In this document: positions 22,789 to 33,606 of the stretch, one piece after another
Numbering within the stretch: position 1 is the stretch's first letter
Layout: every line of letters starts with the position of its first letter
Source: Begonia masoniana
Taxonomy: Eukaryota; Streptophyta; Magnoliopsida; Cucurbitales; Begoniaceae
NCBI GenBank assembly: GCA_022432975.1
Contig: CM039502.1
Location: forward strand, 14,539,143 to 14,603,142
Reading direction: 5' to 3'
DNA length: 64,000 nucleotides
Made by a program: the position numbers and the translations under genes
The notes under the pieces: model-generated
Databases searched by the model: none
Told to the model about the DNA's origin: nothing
Seen by the model: the letters and a program-made list of their open reading frames with translations, nothing else

Positions 22789-23790
22789 ATGGTGAGAGGA
22801 CAATAGGATGAAGCAAGCAAAAGTTCTCGTGCCATTGACAGATTAACTGAGCTGGTGGGTTTACAGTCCCGCATGGTGGAACGTATGATGGCCCGAGAAG
22901 ACAACTGGAATAATAATAATAATCATGGGAATGCTTCACGCGACACCAGTGGAGATAGATTCAGGCGACTCCAGCAGCCTACATTTGATGGACTATCTAC
23001 AGACCCAACTCACGCTGTGGAATGGGTCCAGCAGATAGAGAGAATGTTTAGATGCGGAGAGGTGGAAGAAAATAAAAAGGTTCTATGTGCCACGTATCAG
23101 CTTACCAAGAATGCAGGATTTTGGTGGGACACCGTCCAGGCAACAACAGTAGCGTTAAGCTGGGAGGGATTTAAACGAATATGCTATGAGAAGTATTTTG
23201 ACAGAAGTGCGAAGAAGGAAAAGATGATCGAATTTGCTCGACTCCGGCAATTTGGAACAGTGGCTAAGTATGTTCAGAGGTTCGAGTCGCTATCCCGCTA
23301 TGCACCTCATTTGGTGGCCACTGAGGAAAACAAGGTGCACCAATTTATTCAGGGTTTGAAGCTGGACCTCTTGCGGAGGATTACATACGGGGGATTTGAT
23401 GAGGCCTCGTATACGAAGGTAGTGGCCAAGGCTTATCAGTTGGAATCCTTAGAAGCAAAGTCTCAGAGATATAGAGATACATCAAAGAGAATCCTACTTG
23501 ATGGCCCTCAACAGCAACAACAAAAGGGTCAGGTTGGACAACTATAGCGGCAGCAGAACAGAGGTGTTAAGAGACCTAATGAAGTTGCCATTTATCAGGA
23601 CAAGGGGAAAAGACCTATGGGAGCTCCTCAGCTTCTCGTATGCCCACGTTGCCAGAAAAATCATACGGGGGAGTGTAGACTCTTTATTGGCCGATGCTTC
23701 CGATGTGACAAGGAGGGCCACCAAGTCTGGGATTGTCCGGTGCCTGACACTAGGCCGAATCGTGCTGTGCCAAGAGTATTTTCCATGATA
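22789..23790 (+). pseudogene. gag (capsid and nucleocapsid), two premature stops
   Basis: The likely start is the ATG at 22789, giving MVRGQ before a TAG at 22804-22806; the frame then stays open to a TAG at 23545-23547. The capsid-type retrotransposon gag core is clear (FDGLSTDPTHAVEWVQQIER, FWWDTVQ, WEGFKRICYEKYF, VHQFIQGLKLDL). After the second stop the same frame continues through CCHC knuckle CFRCDKEGHQVWDC near 23697-23738. Both stops are compatible with CAG to TAG. Product would be a roughly 330-residue Gag fused to protease, as usual for this clade. Confidence 0.92.
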
Positions 23791-25224
23791 AAGGATGATG
23801 ATGAAGCCGCCCAGCACACAGCCATTACAGGTACAATTTTGATATGTGATGTACCTGCCTATACTTTGTGGGACACGGGTGCCACACATTCGTTTGTGGC
23901 AATGGACTTCGTGGGTAGGCAGAGATTTTATTGTACGCCGTCAGATCAGCCCTACAACATTATGCTACCGTCCGGAGAGTTTAAGCACTCCGAGTAGGTT
24001 ATACGGGTTATATAGTGTCAGTGGGAGACCAGAAGTTGTATGCCAATCTTATCGTCATTGGTATGAAAGAATACGATGTGATTCTGGGGATGGACTGGCT
24101 GTTTAGACACCATGCCACCATCAACTGCAAGTCTGGGCTCGTGTCTTTTAAGCGCCTGAACGAGGTGGAGTTCTCTTATCAGGCAATACCAAAGAAGCAC
24201 AATATGCCTGTTATATCCTCCTTGAAAGCTCAACAGCTGATGAGGTCAGGATGTGTCGGATTTTTGGCCCACGTAGTAGATGTTCAAAGGCAAGGTGAGG
24301 TGGAACTTCAAAATATTTCGGTAGTTCGAGACTTCTCAGAGGTTTTCTTAGATGACTTACCGGGATTGCCACCTGATCGTGAAATCGAGTTTGAAATTGA
24401 CGTATATCCTGGTGTTGAACCGATATCAAAGAATCCGTACCGTATGGCACCAATAGAGCTGAGGGAGTTGAAGGCTCAACTAAAGGAATTGGTGGACAAG
24501 GGCTTTCTGCGCCCTAGCTTCTCTCCGTGGGGTGCTCCAGTCCTATTTGTTAAGAAGAAGGATGGGTCCCTATGCATGTGCATTGATTATTGTGAGCTGA
24601 ACAAATTGACCATCAAGAATGCCGAGGATTGATGATTTGTTTGACTAGCTGCAAGGAGCTCGGGTATTCTCAAAGATTGACTTGCGCTCCGGTTATTATC
24701 AATTGAAGGTCAGACCTGAGGATATTCCAAAGACCGCCTTCAGGACCCGGTACGGACACTACGAGTTTTTGGTAATGTCGTTCCGGTTAACTAATGCTCC
24801 GACGGCATTTATGGACTTGATGAACAGGATATTCCAGAACTTCTTGGATAAATTTGTAATCGTCTTCATCGACGACATCCTGGTTTACTCCAGAAGTGAG
24901 GCCGAGCACGAGGAGCACTTGGCAATTGTGCTATCAACTCTGAAACAACACCAATTGTACGCCAAGTTGTCGAAGTGTGAATTCTGGTTGAGTAGGATTA
25001 ACTTCCTAGGCCATGTGGTGTCGGCAGAAGGAGTGTCCGTGGATCTAGCCAAGATTCTGGCAGTGAAAGAATGGCCGAGACCGAGAAATGCTAGTGAGGT
25101 ATGGAGTTTTATCGGGTTAGCTGATTATTACAGAAAGTTCATCAAGGGATTTTCTGTGATAGCGAAGCCTATGACCAGCTTAACGAGGAAGGACGTCAAG
25201 TTCAAGTGGTCTGAAACTTGTTAG
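23791..25224 (+). pseudogene. gypsy pol: protease and reverse transcriptase, broken
   Basis: The protease motif DTGATHSF (near 23873) is in the Gag frame, ending at a TAG at 23995-23997; a small indel near 24000 moves the frame to that open from 24015. Reverse transcriptase motifs run from KNPYRM to CIDYCELN, then an 11-bp deletion near 24617 (relative to the first element) breaks the frame, with a TAG (for CAG) near 24645. From 24682 the catalytic [19 protein letters not shown] and FLGHVVS motifs are intact. A TAG at 25222-25224 closes the block. Confidence 0.93.
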
Positions 25225-26256
25225 GTGAGTTTTCAAACACTTAAGCAGAAATTATCCTCTGCTCCTCTGTTAGTATTGCCAGTTGAAGACGGCAAATTCA
25301 GCATATACTGTGATGCGTCCAAGGTTAGCTTGGGATGTGTATTAATGCAAGAAGGGAAAGTGGTAGCATACGCATCCAGAAAATTGAAGAACCATGAACA
25401 AAACTACCCTACACATGACCTCGAGTTAGCGGCAGTTGTGTTTTCGCTGAAAGTATGGGGACACCACTTGTACGGACAATCATGTGAGGTGTTTTCTGAT
25501 CAAAAGAGCCTGAAGTACATATTTACCCAGAAAGAGCTAAACATGAGACAAAGACGGTGGTTAGAATTTGTGAAAGATAACGATGTTGAGATTAAATACC
25601 ACCCTGGTAAAGCTAATGTGGTAGCTGATGCATTGAGCAGGATGCCAGCTACTACACAACCGGCTATGTTGGCCGTATCAATACCTTTGAGGACAGAGAT
25701 ACAGAAGTTTGATATGGAGTTAGTTTATGGGCTATCGGCCGTACTAGCAGACTTGACACTACGGCCCACTGTTCTGGATCAAATTAAGGAAGCCCAGAAG
25801 ACCAATTCAAAGGAGATGGCTGATATTGTGAGCAAGTTACCTATGGCCTCTTCCGATTTCTGTTTTTCGGGAGATGGTATTCTGAAGTTCAAAGACAGAT
25901 GGTATGTTCCGAAAGACGAAGAGCTACGGAAGAACATCTTGTCGGAAGCCCACTCGTCCTCCTTTTCAGTGCATCCTGGTAGCATAAAGATGTATCAAGA
26001 CTTGAAACTTCACTTCTGGTGGCCAAATATGAAGAATGATGTAGCCAAATATGTGGAGTCTTGCATGATATGTCAACAAGTCAAGGCTGAACATCAACGA
26101 CCAGGTGGGACACTTCGGCCTCTCTCGATCCCCGAATGGAAATGGGAGAACATAACGATGGATTTTGTTGTTGGCCTTCCAAGGACAGTTAAGGGCCATA
26201 ATAGCATTTGGGTCATAGTGGACAGATTGACGAAGTCGGCCCATTTCTACCTATGA
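25225..26256 (+). pseudogene. gypsy pol: RNase H and integrase N-terminal part
   Basis: The RNase H is intact in sequence ([28 protein letters not shown] where most relatives have [17 protein letters not shown]). The integrase zinc region ([26 protein letters not shown]) and the first catalytic Asp ([10 protein letters not shown]) follow. One T is missing in the CCCATTTCTACC run near 26243 compared with the first element, which shifts the frame and ends it at 26256. Confidence 0.93.
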
Positions 26257-26680
26257 AGATGACGTACTCCATGGATCAGTACGCAGAGCTGTATATTAGT
26301 GAGTTTATTAAACTGTATGGCATTCCGGTGTCGATCGTCTCAAACCGGGATCCCAGATTCACTTCCAGGTTTTGGAAAAGCTTGCAGAGCTCCTTGGGCA
26401 CCAAGTTAGATTTCAGCACGACATTTCATCCACAGACGGATGGACAATCCGAGAGGACGATTCAAATACTAGAAGATATGTTAAGATCGTGCGTGTTGGA
26501 ATTTCATGCTCCTTGGAGTAGATATTTGCCACTCGTGGAGTTTGCTTACAACAATAGCTACCAGTCTACAATTGGCATGACTCCTTATGAAGCTCTTTAC
26601 GGCAGAAAGTGTAGATCCCCATTGTGTTGGGATGAAGTCGGAGAAGCTAAGCTTATCGGCCCTGAGATATTACAGCAGAT
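26208..26680 (+). pseudogene. gypsy integrase core, second catalytic Asp lost, cut by insertion
   Basis: After the frameshift the frame reads MTYSMDQYAELY, VSNRDPRFTSRFW, FHPQTDGQSERT and YEALYGRKCRSPLCWDEVG. The family motif is SDRDPRF; here the first Asp is Asn (codon AAC), a G-to-A type change at the presumed second catalytic residue. The coding sequence stops at 26680 where a copia solo LTR with TSD CAGAT was inserted and resumes at 27941. Confidence 0.92.
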
Positions 26681-26924
26681 TGTTGACTTAACTTATGTTT
26701 AAGTCTAACAATGTTTTTGATGATGTGTTTTTCAATTGTGTGTAATTTGATTAAGTTAATTATATGAGATTAATAAATTCATTAATAAGTTAAATATTGT
26801 CCCTCATATATATGTCTCGAAATCTTCAGTGGAAATGCCCTTTGAAAAGGGTATTTTAGTTGTCTAACAATTCTGTTAAGTGTTCAGGGTGTGATAGCAA
26901 AACATAGCAGAAAATGATAAAAAT

Positions 26925-27245
26925 GCCACATCCACCGCCAGCTAAACAACAAAATCCACATCCACCGCTGGCATTCTAAGGTTACATCCACCACTAGCAG
27001 AAAATGATAAAATAAGTGTACATCCACCGTTATAATTCAAAGAAGACATCCACCGTTAGCTAAACGACAAATTTCTGAAGACATCCACTGCTGAAATTTC
27101 TGATGTCATCCACCGCTGAAATTTCAAAGGCGAAGTCATCCGGTGAACAGTAACCTCTGAAGACATCCACCGGTAGATTTTCAAAGACAACATACACCGC
27201 TGGTCTCCAAAGGCAAAGTCATCTAGTGAACAGTATCCACCGCCA
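26925..27245 (+). repeat. ATCCACCG motif cluster in the copia LTR
   Basis: About a dozen irregular copies of CATCCACCG or close variants, with AAATTTCTGAAGACATCCAC-type spacers and one CCGGTGAACAGTAA. The last run is also found in the gypsy LTR (22062-22075). Confidence 0.85.
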
Positions 27246-27436
27246 GAAATTTAAATAAACCGCGAAGCAACAGTGCTTGTCGTACAGAGCCTTAACTCCA
27301 GACCATTAATGGCCGATGAACGAAAGCGACTTCAAAACGCAACGGCTAGCCATCTAAGTACTGATGTTTCTCTAACGGCTATATATCTATTTTCAGATGA
27401 GAAGCATTTCAGATTTGAAGCCGATTTCAAACAGAG

Positions 27437-27445
27437 TATAAATAG
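27437..27445 (+). promoter_or_regulatory. TATA box of the copia LTR
   Basis: TATAAATAG lies mid-LTR, downstream of the motif cluster and upstream of the R/U5 part, as expected for a retrotransposon promoter. Confidence 0.65.
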
Positions 27446-27940
27446 AAGAAAGAAGCTCGGGAAAAGAACTTTTGCTGAAATTAATCTTGAAACCCTAACG
27501 AGCCATATTCAAGCAAATACTCTGTATTTTCCTCTACATCTCTCTACTCTAAAACTTGAGATTTGATTTTTGAGAGAGTGTAGCGTGTGCTGAAAAAATT
27601 ACATCCTACTGTAAAAGTGTAAAGGCTGTGGATTGTCGCCCGTGAAGAGCAATCCAGTTGTTGAAAGGCAGTAGATCGACGCCTGAAAAGTTCGATCTGA
27701 TTTTCTCGTGAGGAGAAGGAAAGAATCTTCAAGGGGGAGACTTGAAGCGTGGACGTAGGCAAGCTTAGCCGAACCACGTTAAAAATTGTGGTGTCAAATT
27801 CTCTCTCTTTCATTTTTATTGTTTGATTATTTGTTGTTTTCTTATCAGTTGAACATAAGAGAGAAATTGATTAGATTAACAAATTAAGTTTAAAAAGTCT
27901 AATTCACCCCCCTCTTAGACAAATACGATCCTACACAGAT

Positions 27941-28457
27941 GTCCGAGGTGATAGATGCTATCAAACAATGAATAAAAATTGTTCAGAGTCGACAGAAGAG
28001 TTATGCGGACCATAGGAGAAGAGACTTAGAGTTCGCGGAGGGCGATTAAGTATTCCTGAAAGTGTCACCTTTCAAGGGCGTAATGAGATTCAGTAAGAAA
28101 GGGAAACTCAGCCCACGGTTCATTGGACCTTTTCCCATCTTGAAGCGTGTGGGAAGCATGACCTACAAACTGCAGTTGCCAACGTCAATGGATGGAGTTC
28201 ACAATGTTTTTCATGTTTCGATGCTGAGAAAATTTGTACGAGATCCAACTCAGATCATGGAGCAGGTGGACTTTGATATCATGCTGACGCTGACATATGA
28301 AAAAAGGCCCATACAGATTTTAGATACTTCACTCAAGGTGTTGCGCAACCGAGTGGTCCCATTGGTGAAAGTTTTATGGCACAATCATAATGTAGAGGAA
28401 GCCACATGGGAAAGACAAGAGGATGTTAAGGCCCAATATCCAGAGTTATTTGCTTAA
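27941..28457 (+). pseudogene. gypsy integrase C-terminus and chromodomain
   Basis: Continuation of pol after the copia insert. Stops occur at about 27969 (TGA for CGA) and 28048 (TAA for GAA). Then FIGPFPILKRVG, VHNVFHVSMLR and the chromodomain LVKVLWHNHNVEEATWE lead to the natural end YPELFA and a TAA at 28455-28457. Confidence 0.92.
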
Positions 28458-28480
28458 ACAAATTTTGAGAACAAAATTTT

Positions 28481-28496
28481 GTTAAGGTGGGTGGAA
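28481..28496 (+). other. Polypurine tract
   Basis: GTTAAGGTGGGTGGAA ends exactly at the 3' LTR start. Confidence 0.8.
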
Positions 28497-29645
28497 TGTA
28501 ACACCCGACAATTTTTCCATGTAAATATTCCTTGAATTATTAAATGGAATTAATGGGAATATTTATACAATGCGTGTTTTTACGAATTTGCCGATGTTTT
28601 CAATTGAATATGTGTGATTCGTAAAACAAGTTTGTGGAACTAAATAGTAATTTAGTTAAAAACCAATGGAATGGCAAAATAGGGAGCCAATTAAGGTTGG
28701 TGGGAGTATGCCAATGGTTGAGTGACACCTGGCAACTTGTTGAAGAAGCCATGTTCTTTTTCTCTTTCCTCCTACATGAAACCCTCATTTCTCATCTGCT
28801 TCTTTCCACTACTCTCTGTTTTCTCTCTTCCAGGCTACAAACACCCTTCGATCTCCTCAGTTTTCTTCTGTTTCTCTGCCTAAGGTAAACATCTGCTAAA
28901 GTTAACGAGTTTGAATAAGTTAAAATGTGAGTTTTGTTGGAGTTTGAGGTTACGATAATTTGGAGTGAACTCACTGTTTTTACATGAAAACACGTTGGTT
29001 TGTTTTCTAAAGGTTAAAATGGAGCTTGAAGCTTATTCTACTAAGTTATTAATTAGCATTTGCAGCTTGTTAATTTTCCCTCTTCGTGCACGTCATAGGT
29101 CCGTGCATCACCAAGGCAACACGTTCAAAACTCTCAACTCCGCAGCAAACAGATAAGTTCATACATATAAGTTTGGCCCTTAAGACCCTACAATACGGAG
29201 GTACTAGGTTTTATATTGTCGGGATTTCTGTTGGGTAGTTAAACTGTAGGTTATGTTTTAGGTTAAGTGTATTTTTTTTTATATTGTGCTTATTATTTTG
29301 TTGTCTGTCTATGAATGTTCATGCATACACGTTTTCTCTGAAAGTCATGAAAATGTTTTCTGTACATGGTTTGAAGTTAAGTAAGATAAAACCTGTAATG
29401 AAATGTATGGTTAAGTGTAGACGAGAACTGGCATCCTATCATGTACTCCTGTTATGTCCTGTTGTGGCATGTACTCCTGTTGCGCCAGCTCTTCCTCCCA
29501 CTTATACCATCTTGTCCAGTGAAATATAATGTAAAGTAATGTAATGTTCATGTATTTGAAAATGTTCATGCATAGCACGTGCATCACTTTGCATTGTATG
29601 TTCTTACTGAGCTCTAGGCTCATAGTTGAACTCTCTGTTGTAGGT

Positions 29646-29696
29646 ATGCATCCTCCACAAGAGGACATTGTGCCTCAAAATGATGAGTTGATGTAA
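29646..29696 (+). other. LTR micro-ORF, 16 codons (MHPPQEDIVPQNDELM)
   Basis: Same position and length as the 5' LTR copy at 21112. Of the five differing residues none changes the reading frame or the stop position. Confidence 0.35.
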
Positions 29697-30159
29697 TTGG
29701 CGGAATGAGCTCATGGGTTGGTTGCTGCAGCAAGACATATTTCTGTCCCGAGGTTTAAGTTTTTTTTAAGTAAAGTTCATGTCTGTAAACTTTACTGGGA
29801 TTCTGTTGGTTTTGTTTTAAAACTCTGTTGGGATTCTGTTGGAAATTTGGATAATGTATAGGTTCTGATGTTTAAGTTTTTTTTTTTTAAAACCTCTGTA
29901 TTTGACAGTTGTATGTATATTTTGAAATATTCTGGAACTGCCTTGAGTTCTCTCTATTGGTCTGTGTATGGATGGTCTCTGGTTTTAGAGTTATCCATGC
30001 AGTTTGATTTCTTAAACTCCTGTCATGTTTTCTGTTATGTCCGAAAATCATGTTCTGAATCGTTCTTTTTAGAATTTGAAACTTTTATGCCATCTGTTTT
30101 TTTTATGCTCCCTGTTCGTATGTCTTCCTGCCAAAAGTTGTCAAATTTCTATCTGTAGT

Positions 30160-30520
30160 TCAGATCCACCGGTGAACAGTGCATTTCTGCCTGTATCGAC
30201 CGCTTCTTTTAAAGTTCATTTCTGTCTGTATTTCACATCCACTGGTGAACTCATTTCTGTTTGTAGTTCACATCCACCGGTGAACTCATTTCTGTTTGTA
30301 GTTCACATCCACCGTGAACTCATTTCTGTTTGTAATTCACATCCACCGTTGAACTCATTTCTGTCTGTAGTTCACATCCACCGGTGAACTTATTTCTGTT
30401 TGTAGTTCACATCCACCGGTGAACAGTGCATTTCTGCCTGTATCCACCGCTGCCTTTAAAGTTCATTTCTGTTTGTAGTTCACATCCACCGGTGAACTCA
30501 TTTCTGCCTGCATCCACCGC
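30160..30520 (+). repeat. 35-bp ATCCACCG tandem repeat (3' LTR)
   Basis: Seven or so copies of TTCACATCCACCGGTGAACT plus spacer. One copy has lost a G (CACCGTGAAC near 30310). Confidence 0.9.
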
Positions 30521-31193
30521 TTCCCTTTTAAAATCATATCCACCGCTGCCCTTAAAATTACATCTTCCATCTGACGTCAGCTATATCTTCTGCCTAACGT
30601 CATCTGCCCCCATCTTCTGCCAGTTCACCTCTACCGGTGAACAGTAATCTTCTGCCTGTAGTTCACATCTGCCGGTGAATAGTCCACTACTGCTTGTAAT
30701 TTACGTCTTCCGCCCAGTTTATTTACTTCTTTTGCCCTACATCACCCGACCCCATCATTCACTGTAGCCTTTCTTCTGGCATAACTTCCAGTTTTATTTC
30801 TCATTTTTATTAGGTTTTCCACTGCATGTCAAGTCGTTCATTTCTGTCTGTTTATTTTTATCGTTCAAATTTTGGTGTTCCAATCCTCTCGTTGTCTGCC
30901 AAGACCCTGTTTAAGTCGAAGTCGAGTCTTAGTGAGAATTCCAGAACTGTTTTCATTTCTCCCTGCTTCCAGCCTTCCTGCTTTTCTTCTGTCATTCATT
31001 CTGCATTCCAATTTTTACTATTTCTCGTTTTACTTTCAAATCCAGAGAATGTTTTCTTTCTCTGTAAAGTTTTCAAGGGTTTGTTTTAAAAGTCCAATCT
31101 GTTTTCTATTTAAACAAAAAAAATATGTTTTGTTTTCTGTTAAATGTCCAGAGTGATGGCTCCTCGGCCCCGATCGAGTTTGGGGCTATCACA

Positions 31194-32163
31194 CACAAAA
31201 TACATGCATAATAAAATATAATAAATAACCTCTAGCTTAAATACAATTTATCTTTTGAAACTACTGAGGTAAGTGCAATTGAGATCTAATCCAACTTGTG
31301 AAATCTTAGTGCCTGTGGTAGTATTGTCATCAATATACTTATAAAACTCTTAAAAAATTATTAATTCACAGAACAAGAATAGAACATAACTCAAGGAGGA
31401 ATAAGAAAAATCCTCAACTTATACATGAGATGGGTTTGGAGCCACAACCAACAAATAATGATATCACGAATCCCTGCACAGCCAGAGCCGCTTTAAGATA
31501 TAAAACATTTTAGGAAAGAAAATAAAAAGTCAAATAAATCATGAATTAGAATCTAACTAAAATTCAGGATAATCCCCAAATCTTATAAATTAGACAACCT
31601 AAACATTTTTTTAAATACCATTCAAAACCAACAATTCATGTACTCTGTCACTCTTGAAGGAGAAGTAGAACATCAATTCCTCAATCAACCAATAACACAA
31701 CATCCTCAATTCGAACTTGAAACCATTTGATCTCACCCTTCGCCCAACTCCTATTGAGACTTAGAGAGTGTCTATGTAATTGGTTGCTTTGGAGGATAAC
31801 TACGCCACCTTCCACTTCAACCCAGAAGGAAGTTTGTGCTCACTCTCCCTAACAAGCGAACATGAACATGATGTGCTACGTGATCCTTCCACTAACCATC
31901 AATAATGGAGATTTACCAACAATAATTTCAATGTTTATCTTGTAAGTCGAGATGGAGGAAGATGTATTCAAAACATAAATATGGAGTTCTTCATTATAAA
32001 ACAAGTGGAGATTCAAGCATAAAATGAGGAGAATTATGAAAAAATCAAAAATTGTCGACAACCTGATCTCCGAGGTGTAAATGGCATATTCGACAACCTT
32101 TCCAATTTAATATCAAAAAGTGTTTTTCATAAAGCATGTAGATGACATATCAAGATTTCTAGA
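31194..32163. other. AT-rich DNA, no gene seen
   Basis: It starts with the right TSD CACAA. No ORF with recognisable motifs and no repeat pairing apart from the first 15 bases (see 19866). The last five bases CTAGA are the left TSD of the next element. Confidence 0.5.
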
Positions 32164-32341
32164 TGTAACGACCTACCCCATTCACCAGCTTTTTTTCCAA
32201 GCAGACGCAATGCCATCTGGGTCCACAGTCCTAGGGATGGAGAAGGTCATGAGTAATGACTGACCCGTATACTGGATTCGGACTCGGATGGCGGTGTGCC
32301 CTTGCGAGAAAAAAGGCTAGTGAAGGGGGTAGGTCGTTACA
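32164..32341. mobile_element. 178-bp LTR-like element with 16-bp perfect terminal inverted repeats, TSD CTAGA
   Basis: The ends are TGTAACGACCTACCCC and its exact reverse complement GGGGTAGGTCGTTACA. CTAGA is duplicated at 32159-32163 and 32342-32346. TG...CA ends with a 5-bp TSD suggest a solo LTR of a TRIM/SMART-sized retrotransposon; a MITE is the alternative, but known plant MITE classes usually have other TSD lengths. No 5S-like block as in Cassandra was seen. Confidence 0.85.
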
Positions 32342-32346
32342 CTAGA

Positions 32347-33547
32347 AATTGACCCTGTGTCAAAATTTGACATCTTTTTCTATGTCAAATAGACCCAAAA
32401 CAGAGACCTTCATTTCTACTCATTTTCTCTATTACCCAAACTTGAAGCCTAAAATCCCCACAAAGAAGGGTCTACGAGACAATCCATTGGGCAATTGTTG
32501 CATCCAAAGACCCAAGAGAAAATGGTATTCAAAAAGACTAGAAGTGCTCCCATCATCATTAGATGAAGGAAATACGAAACACTCACTATAGTGAAAATCC
32601 AAAGACTTAAATGTAGAGATGAAGGCAAAAGACAAAGGAATGAGCAACATGCTAGAAGTGGCACTGATTAATTATATGAAAGGACATTAAAGGCGTGCAT
32701 GAAGGGAACTAAATTCGTGCATGGATGAAGGGTTTTAATAGACTTTCATTTAAATAAAGAAACGTTGTTAATTGTAGCATAAAATTGTATTCGGCTCTGT
32801 AGTTTTAGCTGTTTGAATATGGAACATTTCTTAGGTCCTTTTTTGGTATTTTTATTAAGGGTTGTAATCCTTAATGTATGGTATCTATACCATTATAGAG
32901 GGCTAGTTTAAACATGTTTGAATTTTAGAAAATAAACATTATTTTCACTTTTACAAATCCCCTCACATTTCTTTGGTCCTTTTTTGGTATTTTTATTAAA
33001 GGTTGTAATCCTCAATGTATGGTATCTATACCATTATAGAGGGCTAGTTTAAACATGTTTGAATTTTAGAAAATAAACATTATTTTTGCTTTTGCAAATC
33101 CCCTCACATTTCTCTCGATTTTTTGTGGCTGATTGTGTGTGTTGTACTTGTTTTCTCCATTTGTGAGAGTTGGGATAAAATATTTTTTATTTAAACTTCC
33201 TTTTCATGTCTTTGGAATGAAAGAATACAGAGAAGTTAAGAAACCTCACAAAATATCAAATTTGAGAGCTACTCATCAACTTTGGCTTTTGAAGTGGAAA
33301 AGTGTATTTTGCATTTTTCCAACCAGTTTGTGTTCGTCAGTTCATATTTTTTTATCTCTCTAAATTGTAATCTAAATTTTTGAGAGATTATTAGTCCTCA
33401 TTTATGAAGTGTTGAGCTACGCAAATTTCAGCACACAACTCGTTGAATAGCGTCTTCTATAGCATTTTCCATTTCAACCCGAAGCTATTTTTCTTTCCTT
33501 ATTTGGAGGGAGAATTCCCTCAAAGGAAATATTCTCATTTTCCATCA
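32347..33547 (+). repeat. Possible LTR with 141-bp tandem duplication
   Basis: The stretch ends near TTTTCCATCA just before a primer-binding-like TGGTATCAAGA (33549-33559) and a gag-like frame, which suggests the 3' half of an LTR. It holds an exact-register duplication (32834-32974 and 32975-33113). I could not fix its 5' boundary. Confidence 0.45.
32834..33113 (+). repeat. Two tandem copies of a 141-bp unit
   Basis: Both copies run from GGTCCTTTTTTGGTATTTTT through GGTATCTATACCATTATAG to CCCCTCACATTTCT with few differences. AATAAACATTATTTT in each copy could be a polyadenylation region. Confidence 0.93.
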
Positions 33548-33548
33548 T

Positions 33549-33559
33549 TGGTATCAAGA
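33549..33559 (+). other. Primer-binding-site-like sequence
   Basis: TGGTATCAAGA resembles the initiator-tRNA site TGGTATCAGAG with two late mismatches, and lies 48 bases before the gag-like frame. Confidence 0.45.
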
Positions 33560-33606
33560 AATTTCAACTCCTCTACCATTATTTTCTAGGTTTTTTCAAC
33601 CTCAAT

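Larger units (their letters stand above)
26681..27935 (+). mobile_element. Ty1/copia solo LTR (1255 bp), TSD CAGAT
   Basis: It begins TGTTGACTTAACTTATG and ends with AATTCACCCCCCTC, a short spacer and GATCCTACA, the typical 3' end of SIRE/Maximus LTRs. CAGAT is repeated at 26676-26680 and 27936-27940. It is the same family as the LTRs of the large copia element at 38302-63723 (read on the other strand). Its U3 carries many ATCCACCG motifs (26925-27245), not seen at that place in the sister LTRs. Confidence 0.95.
19957..31193 (+). mobile_element. Complete, inactive Ty3/gypsy chromovirus (family G1), TSD CACAA
   Basis: Two LTRs (19957-22624 and 28497-31193) bound an internal region with primer-binding site, gag, protease, reverse transcriptase, RNase H, integrase, chromodomain and purine tract. 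The 5-bp repeat CACAA flanks it (19952-19956 and 31194-31198). A copia solo LTR of 1255 bp sits in the integrase gene. Several stops and frameshifts make it non-autonomous. Without the insert the element is about 10 kb. The two LTRs are visibly similar but differ by many substitutions and repeat-number changes, so insertion is not recent. Confidence 0.96.
28497..31193 (+). repeat. 3' LTR of the complete G1 element (2697 bp)
   Basis: It starts TGTAACACCCGACAATTTTT and ends GGGGCTATCACA. Compared with the 5' LTR: donor GT changed to AT (near 29153), hairpin GGCCCTTAAGACC with one stem change, micro-ORF kept at 29646-29696, and a different number and sequence of 35-bp repeats (30160-30520). Confidence 0.95.

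Noticed and set aside
27273..27566. 97-codon frame in the copia solo LTR
   Set aside because: It spans the TATA box and R region of the LTR; no protein motif.
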